DNA from: CAVYWD01 sp963772225
GTDB lineage: Bacteria > Myxococcota > Myxococcia > Myxococcales > UBA5297
Assembly: GCA_963772225.1 (NCBI GenBank)
Contig: CAVYWD010000003.1
Span: 496,001-560,000, forward strand
Direction of reading: 5' to 3'
Length of the DNA stretch: 64,000 bases
Under the pieces are notes generated by a model, which saw only the letters and a list, made by a program, of their open reading frames with translations, ran no database searches and had not been told where the DNA came from. The first letter of the stretch is position 1, and every line of letters starts with the position of its first letter. Positions 43,741-52,251 of this stretch are shown one piece after another. Both the position numbers and the translations under genes were made by a program.

Positions 43741-44661
43741 GTGAAGAAGCTCGAGCTCGTCGCGAAGTCCGAGGATGAAGGGGACAGGCTCGACCGAGTC
43801 ATCGCCCGGCGCGGTGGCATCGCGCGCGGCGAGGCCCGGCGCGCGCTCGATCGCGGCGGCGTCTGGCTCGACGGCCGGCGGGTGAAGGCGGCGTCGCGGC
43901 TGGTGCGCGACGGCCAGAGCATCGCGGTGATTTTGGAGGAAGCCGGGCGAACCGCCCCCGCGCTCCGCGAGCTCCAGCGCGAGCAGATCCTGTTCGAGGA
44001 CTCGAACCTCATCGCCGTGAACAAGCCGGCGTTCGTCCCGGCTCAGCCGACGCTCGCGAGCGACCGCGGCACGCTGCTCGCCCTGGTCGAGGCGCGCATC
44101 CGAAAACCCCCGGGGCTGGTCCACCGGCTGGACCTGGAGACCAGCGGCGTCACGGTGTTCGGGAAGAACCGCGCCGCGACCTCCGCGCTCGCCGCCGCCT
44201 TCCGCGAGGGGACGGCGAAGAAGCGCTACCTCGCCGCGGCCGTCGGCGACCTTCCCCCCCAGGGGCGAATCGACCTGCCGCTCAGCCCGGACCCGCGGCG
44301 CAAGGGGCGATACCTGGCTCGCGAGGGCGGCGCGGCGACCGCGGCGACCCGCTATCGCGTGCTCGCGCGTCGCGGCCCGCTCTGCGCCGTGGAGCTCTTT
44401 CCGGAGACTGGCCGCACCCACCAGATCCGCAGCCACCTCTCGGCGCTGTCCGCGCCCGTCCTCGGGGACCTGCTCTACGGCGGCCCGGAGGAGGTCGAGG
44501 TCGAGGGGCAGCTCCTGCGCGCCAACCGCGTCCTGCTCCACGCCCGGACTTTGGAAATCCCCCACCCGGCCACCGGAGCGCCGCTGCGCCTCGAGGCGCC
44601 GGTGCCCGCGGACCTGCGCGGGGCGCTGCTCTTCGCGGGAGCGGAATCGGCGCAGTTGTAG
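43741..44661 (+). CDS. RluA family pseudouridine synthase
   Basis: A 306-aa RNA-modifying enzyme. An S4-like N-terminal RNA-binding region (GDRLDRVIARRGGIARGEAR) precedes the catalytic domain with the signature HRLDLETSG (residues 128-136, catalytic Asp131), then KKRYLAA and GRTHQIRSHLS. It isomerises uridines in rRNA or tRNA; the exact target cannot be predicted. GTG 43741 starts 11 bp after the FmdB-like gene. Confidence 0.9.
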   Translation: MKKLELVAKSEDEGDRLDRVIARRGGIARGEARRALDRGGVWLDGRRVKAASRLVRDGQSIAVILEEAGRTAPALRELQREQILFEDSNLIAVNKPAFVPAQPTLASDRGTLLALVEARIRKPPGLVHRLDLETSGVTVFGKNRAATSALAAAFREGTAKKRYLAAAVGDLPPQGRIDLPLSPDPRRKGRYLAREGGAATAATRYRVLARRGPLCAVELFPETGRTHQIRSHLSALSAPVLGDLLYGGPEEVEVEGQLLRANRVLLHARTLEIPHPATGAPLRLEAPVPADLRGALLFAGAESAQL

Positions 44662-44890
44662 CCCGCGCGCCGGGCCGCCCAACGGCCTCGAAGGATGCCC
44701 TGGCCGGCCCTGCCCGCATGCACCGAGCGCGGGAGTTGTCCGCCGCCGCTGCCGGCCGCAGGGTGGCTCCACGGCCAGAAGTGCCGCCGCCAGGTCGAGC
44801 GCCTGGCGTGCGTCCCTGGCCTCGGATGGGGGTGAGGCGTGGACTGGCGAATTTCACGACCTGACGTTCGGCGAAGCCGGGCGGGACGAG

Positions 44891-45371
44891 GTGGCAAAGT
44901 TCTACTCGGTCGCGGAGCGCACCTGGGGTTGCTACCTCACCGAGGTGAAGGAGCGCTGTCGGGGGAAAGATGTGCTTGAGTACGGGTGCGGGCGAGGGGG
45001 CGCCGCCTTCGCCATCACCAGCACCTGTCGGAACGTGGTGGGAATCGACATCTCCCAGGTTGCGATTGCCCGGGCGCGCGAGCTCGCCGTCCAGGAGAAG
45101 GTCTCGGCTCGGGCAACGTTCCAGGTGATGAACGCCGAGTGCCTCGAGTTCGAGGATGAGTCGTTCGACCTGGTCTGTGGAACAGGAATTCTCCACCACC
45201 TCGATCTCCCGAAGGCCTTTTCTGAGATTGCGCGGGTACTCGGGAAGCGGGGAACGGCGATTTTTATCGAGCCGATGGGGCACAATCCGGCCATCCGGCT
45301 TTTTCGGCGACTCACCCCGAGATTGCGGACTCCTGACGAGCACCCGTTGCTGATGGACGATCTGGCGCTAG
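44891..45371 (+). pseudogene. SAM-dependent methyltransferase, 5' part (split by IS)
   Basis: Encodes the class I methyltransferase core: VLEYGCGRGGAAFAI (motif I), VVGIDISQVAIARAR, ECLEFEDESFDLVCGTGILH and a following helix and strand. Codons upstream of 44891 in the same frame (GEFHDLTFGEAGRDEV) are also family-like, so the true start is probably further up and may be lost. The frame is broken at 45368-45371 (CTAG) by the IS and resumes at 47120. Joining the two at CTAG restores an exact frame. Confidence 0.8.
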
Positions 45372-47119
45372 AGCACCGAATGGGTTGAACCTGCTGTCAT
45401 TCCGCGGCCTTCGCCGCGCGGTCGTGCGCTCGCCGGATCGTTTCGAGGTTCTCCACTGCAGCTGTGCGGCGTAGGTCGTAGACATTTCTGCGCGTGCCTC
45501 GGTAGCGCGCCCTGGGGCCTTGCCTGGCCGCGATGTGCGCCAGGCTGTGCTCTACGCCGGTGCGTGCTCGCAGACGTTCGCGGCCGGCCGGCGACCCCTG
45601 CAATTTACGAAACCTCTGCTGTAGAGCCTCGTCCTTCGCGATCTGCACGTGGCGACCCTTCCCCGATGCCGACATGGTGCAAAGACTTCGTATCGCGCAG
45701 GAGCCACACACCTCTGGATCGAACTCAACGACCTGTCCTGGCTCGAACGCCTCCATTTGCCCAGCCGGACAGGTGATGGTCTTCGCGCGCATGTCGACCT
45801 TGAAATCCCGCTTGCCGAAGAGCTCGGGGTTACTGTTCCGGCCTGACCAGGGCTTTGCCAGGACCTCGCCGCCCCGCGCCAGCACCTCCTCGACGAGCGA
45901 ACTGTTGATGTACGCGCGGTCGATAGAAAGGGTTCCGGTTTGCACGCGACATCGTTCCAGATCTGCCTTGATCGCGGGAGTCGCCTCCTCCTCGGGCCGG
46001 TTCGCGGGCGTGACGGCGCAAGCGAGAATGAGGTTCGAGTCGAGGTCCACCGCAACGTGCTGCTTGTACCCGTTGAACCGCTTGCTCTTGCTCTTCCTGC
46101 CGTGCCGCATGTCGGCGTCCTCGATCGACACTCTGCGGTCCTCTGCGACGCCGCGCCTAATGTGAACGCGCCCATTCGCAGCCACCTCGAGGTCCTGCTC
46201 GCGCACTTGGGCCACCGCCTCGATGTACGGTCGGAGCGGCTCCTGGGTCGCAAGCCGGTGCTTCTCGAGCCAAGCATTTAGCGAGGTCACTTGGGCAGCT
46301 AGGAGATCGATCGCTTGGTCCTTCTGCTCGGGATCATTCCAATTGATGTCGAGCCCAGCCTTGATGCTTGGCGACAGCAGCAAGGAGATCCCGGCCTTGC
46401 GACAGACTTCCTCCTTGCTCAGGTCCGTCAATTCGGCCGCGCACTCCACGATCTTTCGGGCAGCGTGGCCGAGCAAATTGAACGTGTCCTCAACCCGCCC
46501 GGCCCCTTCAAAAGGGCGGGAATCAACCGCCACATGGAGGTCTTTGGGCAGCTTCTTCCAGTCGAACTCCATTGTCTTGCGCGCCAGCTCGATGGTCCGC
46601 TCGAGCAACCGCCGATCCATGTCCGCGCGGATCAGACGCTCTCGAAGGGTCTGAAGCGTACCCTGCGCAAACGCTGGCTCCTCAGCGCCAACGCAGCCGA
46701 GAACCATCTGCCATCGCAAGTCCAGGACCGTAAGTTCGACCGCCTCTGCATCCGAGATGCGGTGGTAGGCCTGAAGGATGAGTGCCATGCACAGCAGCGC
46801 TGGAGCCACGGGCTCGTCTCCTGCGCCTGTGTCTCGATACAATCCCTCCAGCTCCTCTTGGAAAGTATCGTCGAAGAGCTCCAGCCTGTGGAGGCGGAGA
46901 AACGCGAAAAGCTTCCGCGTTCGCTTGAGCCGCTTAATGATCATCTGCTCCTTCTTGGATAGTTCGGCGACCGGATTCCAACGCTTCATTGGCATGACCC
47001 CAGTGCGCGGCTGTCTGACGGCGCGTTGCGAAGTCCCACCAGAAAACATGTCGCGAGCGGCATGTCGATCCCCCGCGCTAAGCGATCGATTCGACTGGGT
47101 TTTCAACCCGATCGGCGCT
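45372..47119 (-). mobile_element. IS1182-family insertion sequence
   Basis: A 1748-bp element with 18-bp imperfect inverted repeats (AGCACCGAATGGGTTGAA and AGCGCCGATCGGGTTGAA, 15 matches). It is flanked by CTAG direct repeats at 45368-45371 and 47120-47123. It carries one transposase gene read leftwards. It has split a methyltransferase gene. Its ends match the two MITE-like elements in this window. Confidence 0.9.
45397..46995 (-). CDS. IS1182 family transposase
   Basis: A 532-aa DDE-type transposase. The N-terminal helix-turn-helix region (KRTRKLFAFLRLHRLELFDD) precedes the catalytic core with HVAVDSRPFEG, KRFNGYKQHVAVD, SIDRAYINSSL and RTGVEHSLAHIA, giving the expected Asp, Asp and Glu. 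A Cys-rich segment (CGSCAIRSLC) is typical of the IS1182 group. Starts at 47049 or 47106 are also possible but the latter lies in the terminal repeat. The gene appears intact. Confidence 0.9.
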   Translation of the reverse strand: MPMKRWNPVAELSKKEQMIIKRLKRTRKLFAFLRLHRLELFDDTFQEELEGLYRDTGAGDEPVAPALLCMALILQAYHRISDAEAVELTVLDLRWQMVLGCVGAEEPAFAQGTLQTLRERLIRADMDRRLLERTIELARKTMEFDWKKLPKDLHVAVDSRPFEGAGRVEDTFNLLGHAARKIVECAAELTDLSKEEVCRKAGISLLLSPSIKAGLDINWNDPEQKDQAIDLLAAQVTSLNAWLEKHRLATQEPLRPYIEAVAQVREQDLEVAANGRVHIRRGVAEDRRVSIEDADMRHGRKSKSKRFNGYKQHVAVDLDSNLILACAVTPANRPEEEATPAIKADLERCRVQTGTLSIDRAYINSSLVEEVLARGGEVLAKPWSGRNSNPELFGKRDFKVDMRAKTITCPAGQMEAFEPGQVVEFDPEVCGSCAIRSLCTMSASGKGRHVQIAKDEALQQRFRKLQGSPAGRERLRARTGVEHSLAHIAARQGPRARYRGTRRNVYDLRRTAAVENLETIRRAHDRAAKAAE

Positions 47120-47368
47120 CTAGCGCAGAAGTACTTCGCCGGGGTCGAGCCCAGGTTTTTTCATCTGCTCTCCCTCGCGGCGGTCGCCGCGCGCAAGACA
47201 AAGGTCTTTGGTGCGATAATGCAGGGGCTCGAATCGCTCGACGAGCGTCTGTTCGCGAGCATCCCAGACCTGCGGAAGCACGCCTGGATGGTGATGCTCG
47301 TCCTCTCGCAACCTGTGCCGCAGTGGAGGAGAATCGGGCGCACCGCGGCGAACGCCGCGACGGGCTGA
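47120..47368 (+). pseudogene. SAM-dependent methyltransferase, 3' part (split by IS)
   Basis: Continues the gene at 44891-45371. After the CTAG it reads AQKYFAGVEPRFFHLLSLAA, then VFGAIMQGLESLDERLF and ends at TGA 47366-47368 after a KHAWMVMLVLSQP segment. This matches the C-terminal part of similar methyltransferases. It has no start of its own. Confidence 0.8.
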
Positions 47369-47609
47369 GAGGCATCGCGTTGTTGCATCCGCACTCGGCC
47401 GGGTCGCCTTCGCAGCACTGCTCGCCACCAGGGCAGTCGGCGGCGACGCTACACCCTCGTCCATCGACCGCCATTCGCCCAGGCCATGCCTGGCTCCTCG
47501 CTGTGCTGCAGACAGTCTTCGGTCCGACATCCGCCGGGCCTTCGCCGAGTTCCGCCTGGAGGTCGTCGCTTCCTGGGATGACGAGAAGGACTGAGGTCGC
47601 CGGAGGGCT
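47369..47609. other. Decayed non-coding sequence
   Basis: About 240 bp with no intact gene. On the minus strand a short Cys-rich stretch (DCPGGEQCCEGDPAECGC) recalls the Cys modules of the lipoproteins in this window, but it is out of frame with any longer ORF and is treated as a remnant at best. Confidence 0.35.
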
Positions 47610-47795
47610 TCACCCGTCGGACACCGCGCGCAAGACGACGAGCGGCACCTGGTTGTGAGCGGCGACGAAGGCGATGGCTCCCCACTCTCGTGCCGTCCAA
47701 GTCGATCCGCTCGGGCCACTGGAGTCGTCCGTCCGCTTCGAGGCGCGCCGCGGCGGGGCGATTCGAGTCGGTCGAGCTGATTTGCCGAAAGCCAA
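47610..47795 (-). pseudogene. C-terminal remnant of a nucleoside-phosphorylase/MTA-nucleosidase-like gene
   Basis: The frame ends AREWGAIAFVAAHNQVPLVV then LRAVSDG, which matches the conserved C-terminal block of PNP/MTAN enzymes (D-x-E-x-x-A-x-A-x-x-A-x-x-x-x-V-P-x-x-x-x-R-x-V-S-D). The preceding 30 residues are less clear and the remainder of the enzyme is absent. This looks like the end of a deleted gene. Confidence 0.4.
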
Positions 47796-47870
47796 CGGCG
47801 CGCCGGCGCGCCAGAGGTCCCTCGGTGTTTCAGCGCGATGATCGCCTCCCGTGGCGCTCGAGGGTGGCCT

Positions 47871-48878
47871 CTACCCGACGCAGGTGAACTGCTCGACCTC
47901 GACCCAGCCCTTCGCGGCGAGATGCTCGCGGATGAGCGCGCGAGCGCCCTTGGCGCCGACCGCGGCGACGAGCGGGATGCCGGCGAACGGCCCCAGCGCC
48001 TCGGGGGCGACGACCTTCGCGCCGTGGATCTCGCGGCCAATCTTGCGCGGGTCGACGTCGACGAACCGCTCGATCCGCACTCCATGCCCTTCGAGCTCGC
48101 GCGCGAGCGCGCGGCCGGTCTTGCCCGCGCCCCAGAGGATGCACCGGCCCAGGGCGAGCCGGCCCCGCGCCAGGAAATGGGCCTTGAGCTTCACGAGCGC
48201 CGCCGCCGAGTAGTCGGGGTGGACGCGCGTGAGGCGGCCGGGGCGGTCGGTCCACCGCAAGAGAACGCGCGGCAGGTTCGCGAGCCTTCGGCCGGCGGCG
48301 AGCAGACGCAGCCAGAGCGCCCAGTCCTCGGGCCAGCCCTCGTTGCGAAAGCCGCCGGCCTCTCGAAGTGCGCTCGCGCGGATGATCGCGGCCGGGTGGA
48401 CGAGCGGGCTCTCCACGAAGCACTCGCGCTCCACGGACGCGGGGCAGGTCACGGCGTTGAGCCAGGCCTCGTACGCGCGCAGGCCGTCGGTCATCCCCTC
48501 GCGCGGGACGATCTCCACCTGGCTGCCGACCGCGGCGAGCTGCGGGTCGGCGTCCAGCGCCACCCGCTGCAGCGCGAAGCGCTCGGGGAGCGCGACGTCG
48601 TCGGCGTCCATTCGCGCGATCAGCGGCGCCCGGCACTCGGCGAGCCCCGCGTTGAGGGCCGCCGAGATTCCCCTGCCCGGCCCGCGCACCAGGCGGATCC
48701 GGAGGTCGCGCGAGGCGGCGTCTTCGAGGGCGCGCCCGGTTCCGTCCTGCGACGCGTCGTCCACCGCCAAGAGCTCGTAGTCGCCGAAGGTCTGCGCGGC
48801 GATGGAGTCGAGCGCCGCGCGAAGGGTCTCTTCCGCGTTGCGCGCGGGCAAAAGGACGCTCAGCGCGGGGGTGGCCAT
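47871..48878 (-). CDS. Family 2 glycosyltransferase with C-terminal Rossmann-like domain
   Basis: A 335-aa protein. The N-terminal GT-A domain shows LSVLLPARNAEETLRAALDS, LLAVDDASQDGTGRAL and the metal-binding ARMDADDVALPERF. A C-terminal extension from about residue 240 opens CILWGAGKTGRALARELEGH, with a GxGxxG dinucleotide-binding motif and then RFVDVDPRKIG. That is unusual for a simple GT2 enzyme and resembles the sugar-nucleotide-binding half of PglD-like proteins. It probably acts in surface polysaccharide synthesis. Divergent from 48938. Confidence 0.82.
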   Translation of the reverse strand: MATPALSVLLPARNAEETLRAALDSIAAQTFGDYELLAVDDASQDGTGRALEDAASRDLRIRLVRGPGRGISAALNAGLAECRAPLIARMDADDVALPERFALQRVALDADPQLAAVGSQVEIVPREGMTDGLRAYEAWLNAVTCPASVERECFVESPLVHPAAIIRASALREAGGFRNEGWPEDWALWLRLLAAGRRLANLPRVLLRWTDRPGRLTRVHPDYSAAALVKLKAHFLARGRLALGRCILWGAGKTGRALARELEGHGVRIERFVDVDPRKIGREIHGAKVVAPEALGPFAGIPLVAAVGAKGARALIREHLAAKGWVEVEQFTCVG

Positions 48879-48937
48879 GGGAGAAGGTGAAGGCGAGACG
48901 CTTGCGTTACACTCGAGGGCTCGCACCCGAGATTCGC

Positions 48938-50266
48938 ATGAGCCAACGCGCCCCGCCAAAAAAGACTGCCGCATCGAAGGACGCGGGCCGCGAGGGGACT
49001 CCCACCGAGAGAATCGACGTCCGCTTCGCGCTCGACGAGCAGCCGCCCGGCGCGCGCGGCCTTCAGGCGCTGCGCGACCTGCGCCGGCAGCAGCGCCTCG
49101 TGGCGCGCGGGGGAACCGCGGGCGAACGGGCGGGCCAGACCTCTCGTGCGCCGGCGCGCGCCGCGGGCCTTCGCTCGCGCTCCCTGGCTCCGGCGGCTCC
49201 GGCGGCTCCGGCCGAGCCGCGGGGAACGCACGGCCACGATGAGCCGACCGCTCCGGCGCTCCCCGCCGTCGAAGCTTCTCCGCTCTCCAAGAAGGCGCCC
49301 AAGGTGCGCGCCGCCCGCTCCCCCGCGGCGGCCTGGGGCGACCTGGAGAAGGAGCGCGCCCGGGCCCCGCTGGAGCCCGCGCGATACCGAGCGCTCGCCG
49401 CCCTGGCGCGCAGCCACGGTGACGGCGACCGGGTGCAGGTCTTGGAGGAGGTCGCCCGGGCTCTTTGTGGCGCGGCCGAGCTCGACGCCCCGGCGCCGCG
49501 ACTCACGCTGCGCCAGGAAGATTGGCAGTCGCTCCTGCGCTCGGGCTCGCCCTCGGCCGCCTTCGACCTCTTCGCCATCGCCGGCCCGGTGCTCTGCGAG
49601 GCCGAGGCGCGGCCGGCCGAGGAGGTGGACATCGGCCGCCCGTTCGCCATGGGCCGGAACGAGGGGTCGCGCGCCACCGGCGAAGCGCTGCTGAACGCCG
49701 TGCGCATCCTCGGGCTGCGCGCGCCGGACGTCAGCATGAGCTCCGAGTCGAGCCCGCCGCTGAGGGCGGTGAACACAGAGCCGCCGCGCATCCTCGTCGG
49801 CCGCTCGGCGGTGAAGGACGAGCCGTTCCCTCCCGCGCGGCTGCGCTTCTTCGCGGGGCGCGCCCTGGCCTCCTTCCACCCCGAGCTCGCGGCCCCTCGG
49901 CTCCTGGGCGCGGAGCAGCTCGAGCTTCGGCTGCGCCAGCTCGCCGCGGCCGTGGCCGACCGGGGGCCGGTCCCCGAGGCGGCGCTCAACCTCGCGCGCC
50001 GGGTTCCCGCCAAGGGGCATGGGCGCCTGGACGAGCTCTTCAAGATGCTCGCGCGCGAGCGGGTGAGCGCCGCGTCGCTCAGGCGGTCGGCGCGCTGCTC
50101 GGTGAACCGAGCGGGGCTCGTGGTCGCGGGCTCGGCGGCGGCGGCGGTGGACGCGCTGCGCGCCAAGCGCGGCGGCGCCGCCGAGCTGGAGGACCTGCTC
50201 GCCTTCGCCGCCTCCGAGCGCTACTACCAAATCCGCTTCGGGCGGCCGCCCGCGCTCGCCTCCTGA
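48938..50266 (+). CDS. Hypothetical protein
   Basis: A 442-aa protein. The first 130 residues are a low-complexity Ala/Pro/Arg-rich region. The rest is predominantly helical with AAFDLFAIAGPVLCEAEARP, LRFFAGRALASFHPEL and a final ASERYYQIRFGRPPAL. Such C-terminal blocks occur in large helical-repeat proteins of myxobacteria (from memory). No enzymatic motif is visible. Confidence 0.6.
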   Translation: MSQRAPPKKTAASKDAGREGTPTERIDVRFALDEQPPGARGLQALRDLRRQQRLVARGGTAGERAGQTSRAPARAAGLRSRSLAPAAPAAPAEPRGTHGHDEPTAPALPAVEASPLSKKAPKVRAARSPAAAWGDLEKERARAPLEPARYRALAALARSHGDGDRVQVLEEVARALCGAAELDAPAPRLTLRQEDWQSLLRSGSPSAAFDLFAIAGPVLCEAEARPAEEVDIGRPFAMGRNEGSRATGEALLNAVRILGLRAPDVSMSSESSPPLRAVNTEPPRILVGRSAVKDEPFPPARLRFFAGRALASFHPELAAPRLLGAEQLELRLRQLAAAVADRGPVPEAALNLARRVPAKGHGRLDELFKMLARERVSAASLRRSARCSVNRAGLVVAGSAAAAVDALRAKRGGAAELEDLLAFAASERYYQIRFGRPPALAS

Positions 50267-50318
50267 CCTCCGCCCGAAAACTCGACGAGGCGCCGGCGCG
50301 CCCCTAGAGTTTTGCGCC

Positions 50319-50597
50319 ATGGCCGAGCTCATCGATCTCCCGCTGGTCGTCGGCGCGCGCAAGCTCCTGGAGGAGCTCGTCGACGCGCGCGGCATCCGCT
50401 GGTTCCTCGCCCCCGAAGGCCGCAGGCTTTTGGAGCTGGAGAAGGGCAAGGTCGAGCTGGTGGTCAACGCGGTCGCCAACGAGCTTCAGCGCTCGGGACG
50501 GCGGCCCCACCCGGCGGCCGTCGAGCACTGCCGCGCGCAGATTCGCCGCGACCTCATCCGCAAGCTCGCGCTCGCGATGATCGCCAGCGGCTGCTGA
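50319..50597 (+). CDS. Hypothetical protein
   Basis: A 92-aa helical protein with no signal peptide, including ARKLLEELVDARGIRWFLAP and CRAQIRRDLIRKLALAM. It lies 52 bp after the previous gene, in the same direction. The family is not recognised. The Shine-Dalgarno is weak. Confidence 0.5.
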   Translation: MAELIDLPLVVGARKLLEELVDARGIRWFLAPEGRRLLELEKGKVELVVNAVANELQRSGRRPHPAAVEHCRAQIRRDLIRKLALAMIASGC

Positions 50598-50754
50598 CCG
50601 AAGGCGGCCTCGCCGTCGAGGCGTTGTCCGCATCCGCCTACCGCTTCTGAGCAGCGGCTCGCGCGGCGAGCCGTCGCCCTAAGGACCCCTCGGCGAGCTC
50701 GGGGCGAGCGGAATGGGATTTTTCGCTCGCGAGCCTCTGCTCCAGGACGCCAGG

Positions 50755-52116
50755 CTAAAGCTCCGGCATCTTCCCCTCGACCGCGAGCCTCTGCCGCAGG
50801 TCCCGGCTGAAGTCGCGCCCCGGCGAGCGCGCCTGGTCCGCGCGCAGGCTCGCCCGCATGCGCGCGAGGTCCGCGTAGTGGAGGCCCTGGGAGCTGTGGC
50901 GGTCCGCCGGCAGGCCGTGGCGCTCCCAGAGGTCGAGCACCTTCGCGGTCGCCTCCAGGTGCCAGGCGGCGGTGGGCGTCTGGAAGCCCTCGAGCGCCGA
51001 GCTCGGGGCGGGCGTGAAGGGGATGGGCACCCCGTAAATGCCCTTCGCGGCCAGCTGCTCGACGCCCGCGAGGTGCGACTTCATGGGCTCGAGGCCGGCC
51101 ACGAGCACCGAGGCGGCGTTCCCCTTGCCGAAGACCTGCGCGGCGCGCTCCAGCGCGGCGAGCCACCGCTCCTGGGGCATGAGCGCCGCCTTGCCGGGGA
51201 CGATGCCGGGCCACAGGCGGGCGTCGAACACCTCCAGGTTCATCGCCACCCCTTCCCATCCGGCGTCGCGCAGGCGGTCGAGGTCCGAGAGCTCCTGGGG
51301 CGCGGCGAGCACCGCCTGGCTGCCGGGCACCGTTCTCACGCCCAGGCGCTCCTGCAGGGCGCGGCCCACTTCGAAGAAGTAGCCGATTTCCGCTTGGCCC
51401 GGGAGCACGCCGCCGGTGACTTGCAGCTCGGTGCAGCCCTCGCCGTAGGAGGCCTCCACCACCTCGGCGATCTCCTGCGGCGAGGCGCCGAAGTGGCCGC
51501 CGTAGCGGCGCGGGAGCAGCGGCCGGTCGGAGACGATGCCGCAGAAGAGGCAGGGCACCTTCTGGGCGAAGAAGGCGCAGGTGGCGTTGTACTCGAAGAG
51601 CACCTGTCGCCGGAGCCGGTGCACGCCGACGTGGCGCATGGGGACGCCGGTCGACGTGTCGCGCGAGTACCAGGCGGGGCGCGCCTCGAGCTCGGCCGCG
51701 AAGAGGCGAAAGTCGCCGAGGTAGAGGTAGAGCTGGCCGCCCTCGCGGCAAAGCGCGAAGGGCGAGCTCTCCTGGATGCTGAACGGCAGGCAAGCGCCGT
51801 GCGGCATCAGGAGCGCGTGCGGCACGGCCCGGTCGCGCGAGCGGCGCGCATCGGGGTCGTAGTGGCGCTGCCCCAGGTCTTCCTTCCAGGTCGTGCCAAC
51901 GCCCTCGTAGGCGGAGTCGTCGAGCCGCACGCCGGACATGAAGAGGGCGCTCTTCACCAGGAAGACCTCCCCTTCGCCGTACACGCGGTGGGCGACCTCC
52001 GGGCGCGAGAGAACCTTGCCCAAGACGCCCATCAGCGCCGCGTCGGCGTTGAGCGGGCCCAGCGCCTCCTTGAAGCGCCCCTCGATCCGCTTCTGCAGCC
52101 GCGTCAAGAGCCCCAT
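50755..52116 (-). CDS. Radical SAM protein with Cx8CxxC cluster motif
   Basis: A 453-aa protein. YNATCAFFAQKVPCLFCGIV places three cysteines at 180, 189 and 192 (C-x8-C-x2-C), where the usual motif is C-x3-C-x2-C. A TGG-type glycine motif follows (ELQVTGGVLPGQ) and later AMNLEVFDARLWPGIV, as expected of a radical-SAM TIM barrel. N-terminal 170 residues form an extra domain. The reaction is unknown. A strong AAGGAGGTG Shine-Dalgarno precedes the ATG at 52116. Confidence 0.75.
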   Translation of the reverse strand: MGLLTRLQKRIEGRFKEALGPLNADAALMGVLGKVLSRPEVAHRVYGEGEVFLVKSALFMSGVRLDDSAYEGVGTTWKEDLGQRHYDPDARRSRDRAVPHALLMPHGACLPFSIQESSPFALCREGGQLYLYLGDFRLFAAELEARPAWYSRDTSTGVPMRHVGVHRLRRQVLFEYNATCAFFAQKVPCLFCGIVSDRPLLPRRYGGHFGASPQEIAEVVEASYGEGCTELQVTGGVLPGQAEIGYFFEVGRALQERLGVRTVPGSQAVLAAPQELSDLDRLRDAGWEGVAMNLEVFDARLWPGIVPGKAALMPQERWLAALERAAQVFGKGNAASVLVAGLEPMKSHLAGVEQLAAKGIYGVPIPFTPAPSSALEGFQTPTAAWHLEATAKVLDLWERHGLPADRHSSQGLHYADLARMRASLRADQARSPGRDFSRDLRQRLAVEGKMPEL

Positions 52117-52217
52117 CGCGCACCTCCTTGGGCGAAAGAGCCTACTCGAAGCGCGGGCGCTCTCGCTCGAGGGAGACGGCCCTCGGCCGCGCGCTGGGCG
52201 ATGCTCCGGCTGGGGCG

Positions 52218-52240
52218 ATGACTCCTGACTGAGGAGTCAT
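52218..52240. terminator. Perfect 9-bp hairpin between leftward genes
   Basis: ATGACTCCT (52218-52226) pairs with AGGAGTCAT (52232-52240) around a 5-nt loop, 12 bp beyond the TSUP transporter stop. A TTCTT follows on the plus strand only, so it may end transcription or act as an operator for the radical-SAM gene downstream. Confidence 0.4.
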
Positions 52241-52251
52241 TTCTTCCGAGC

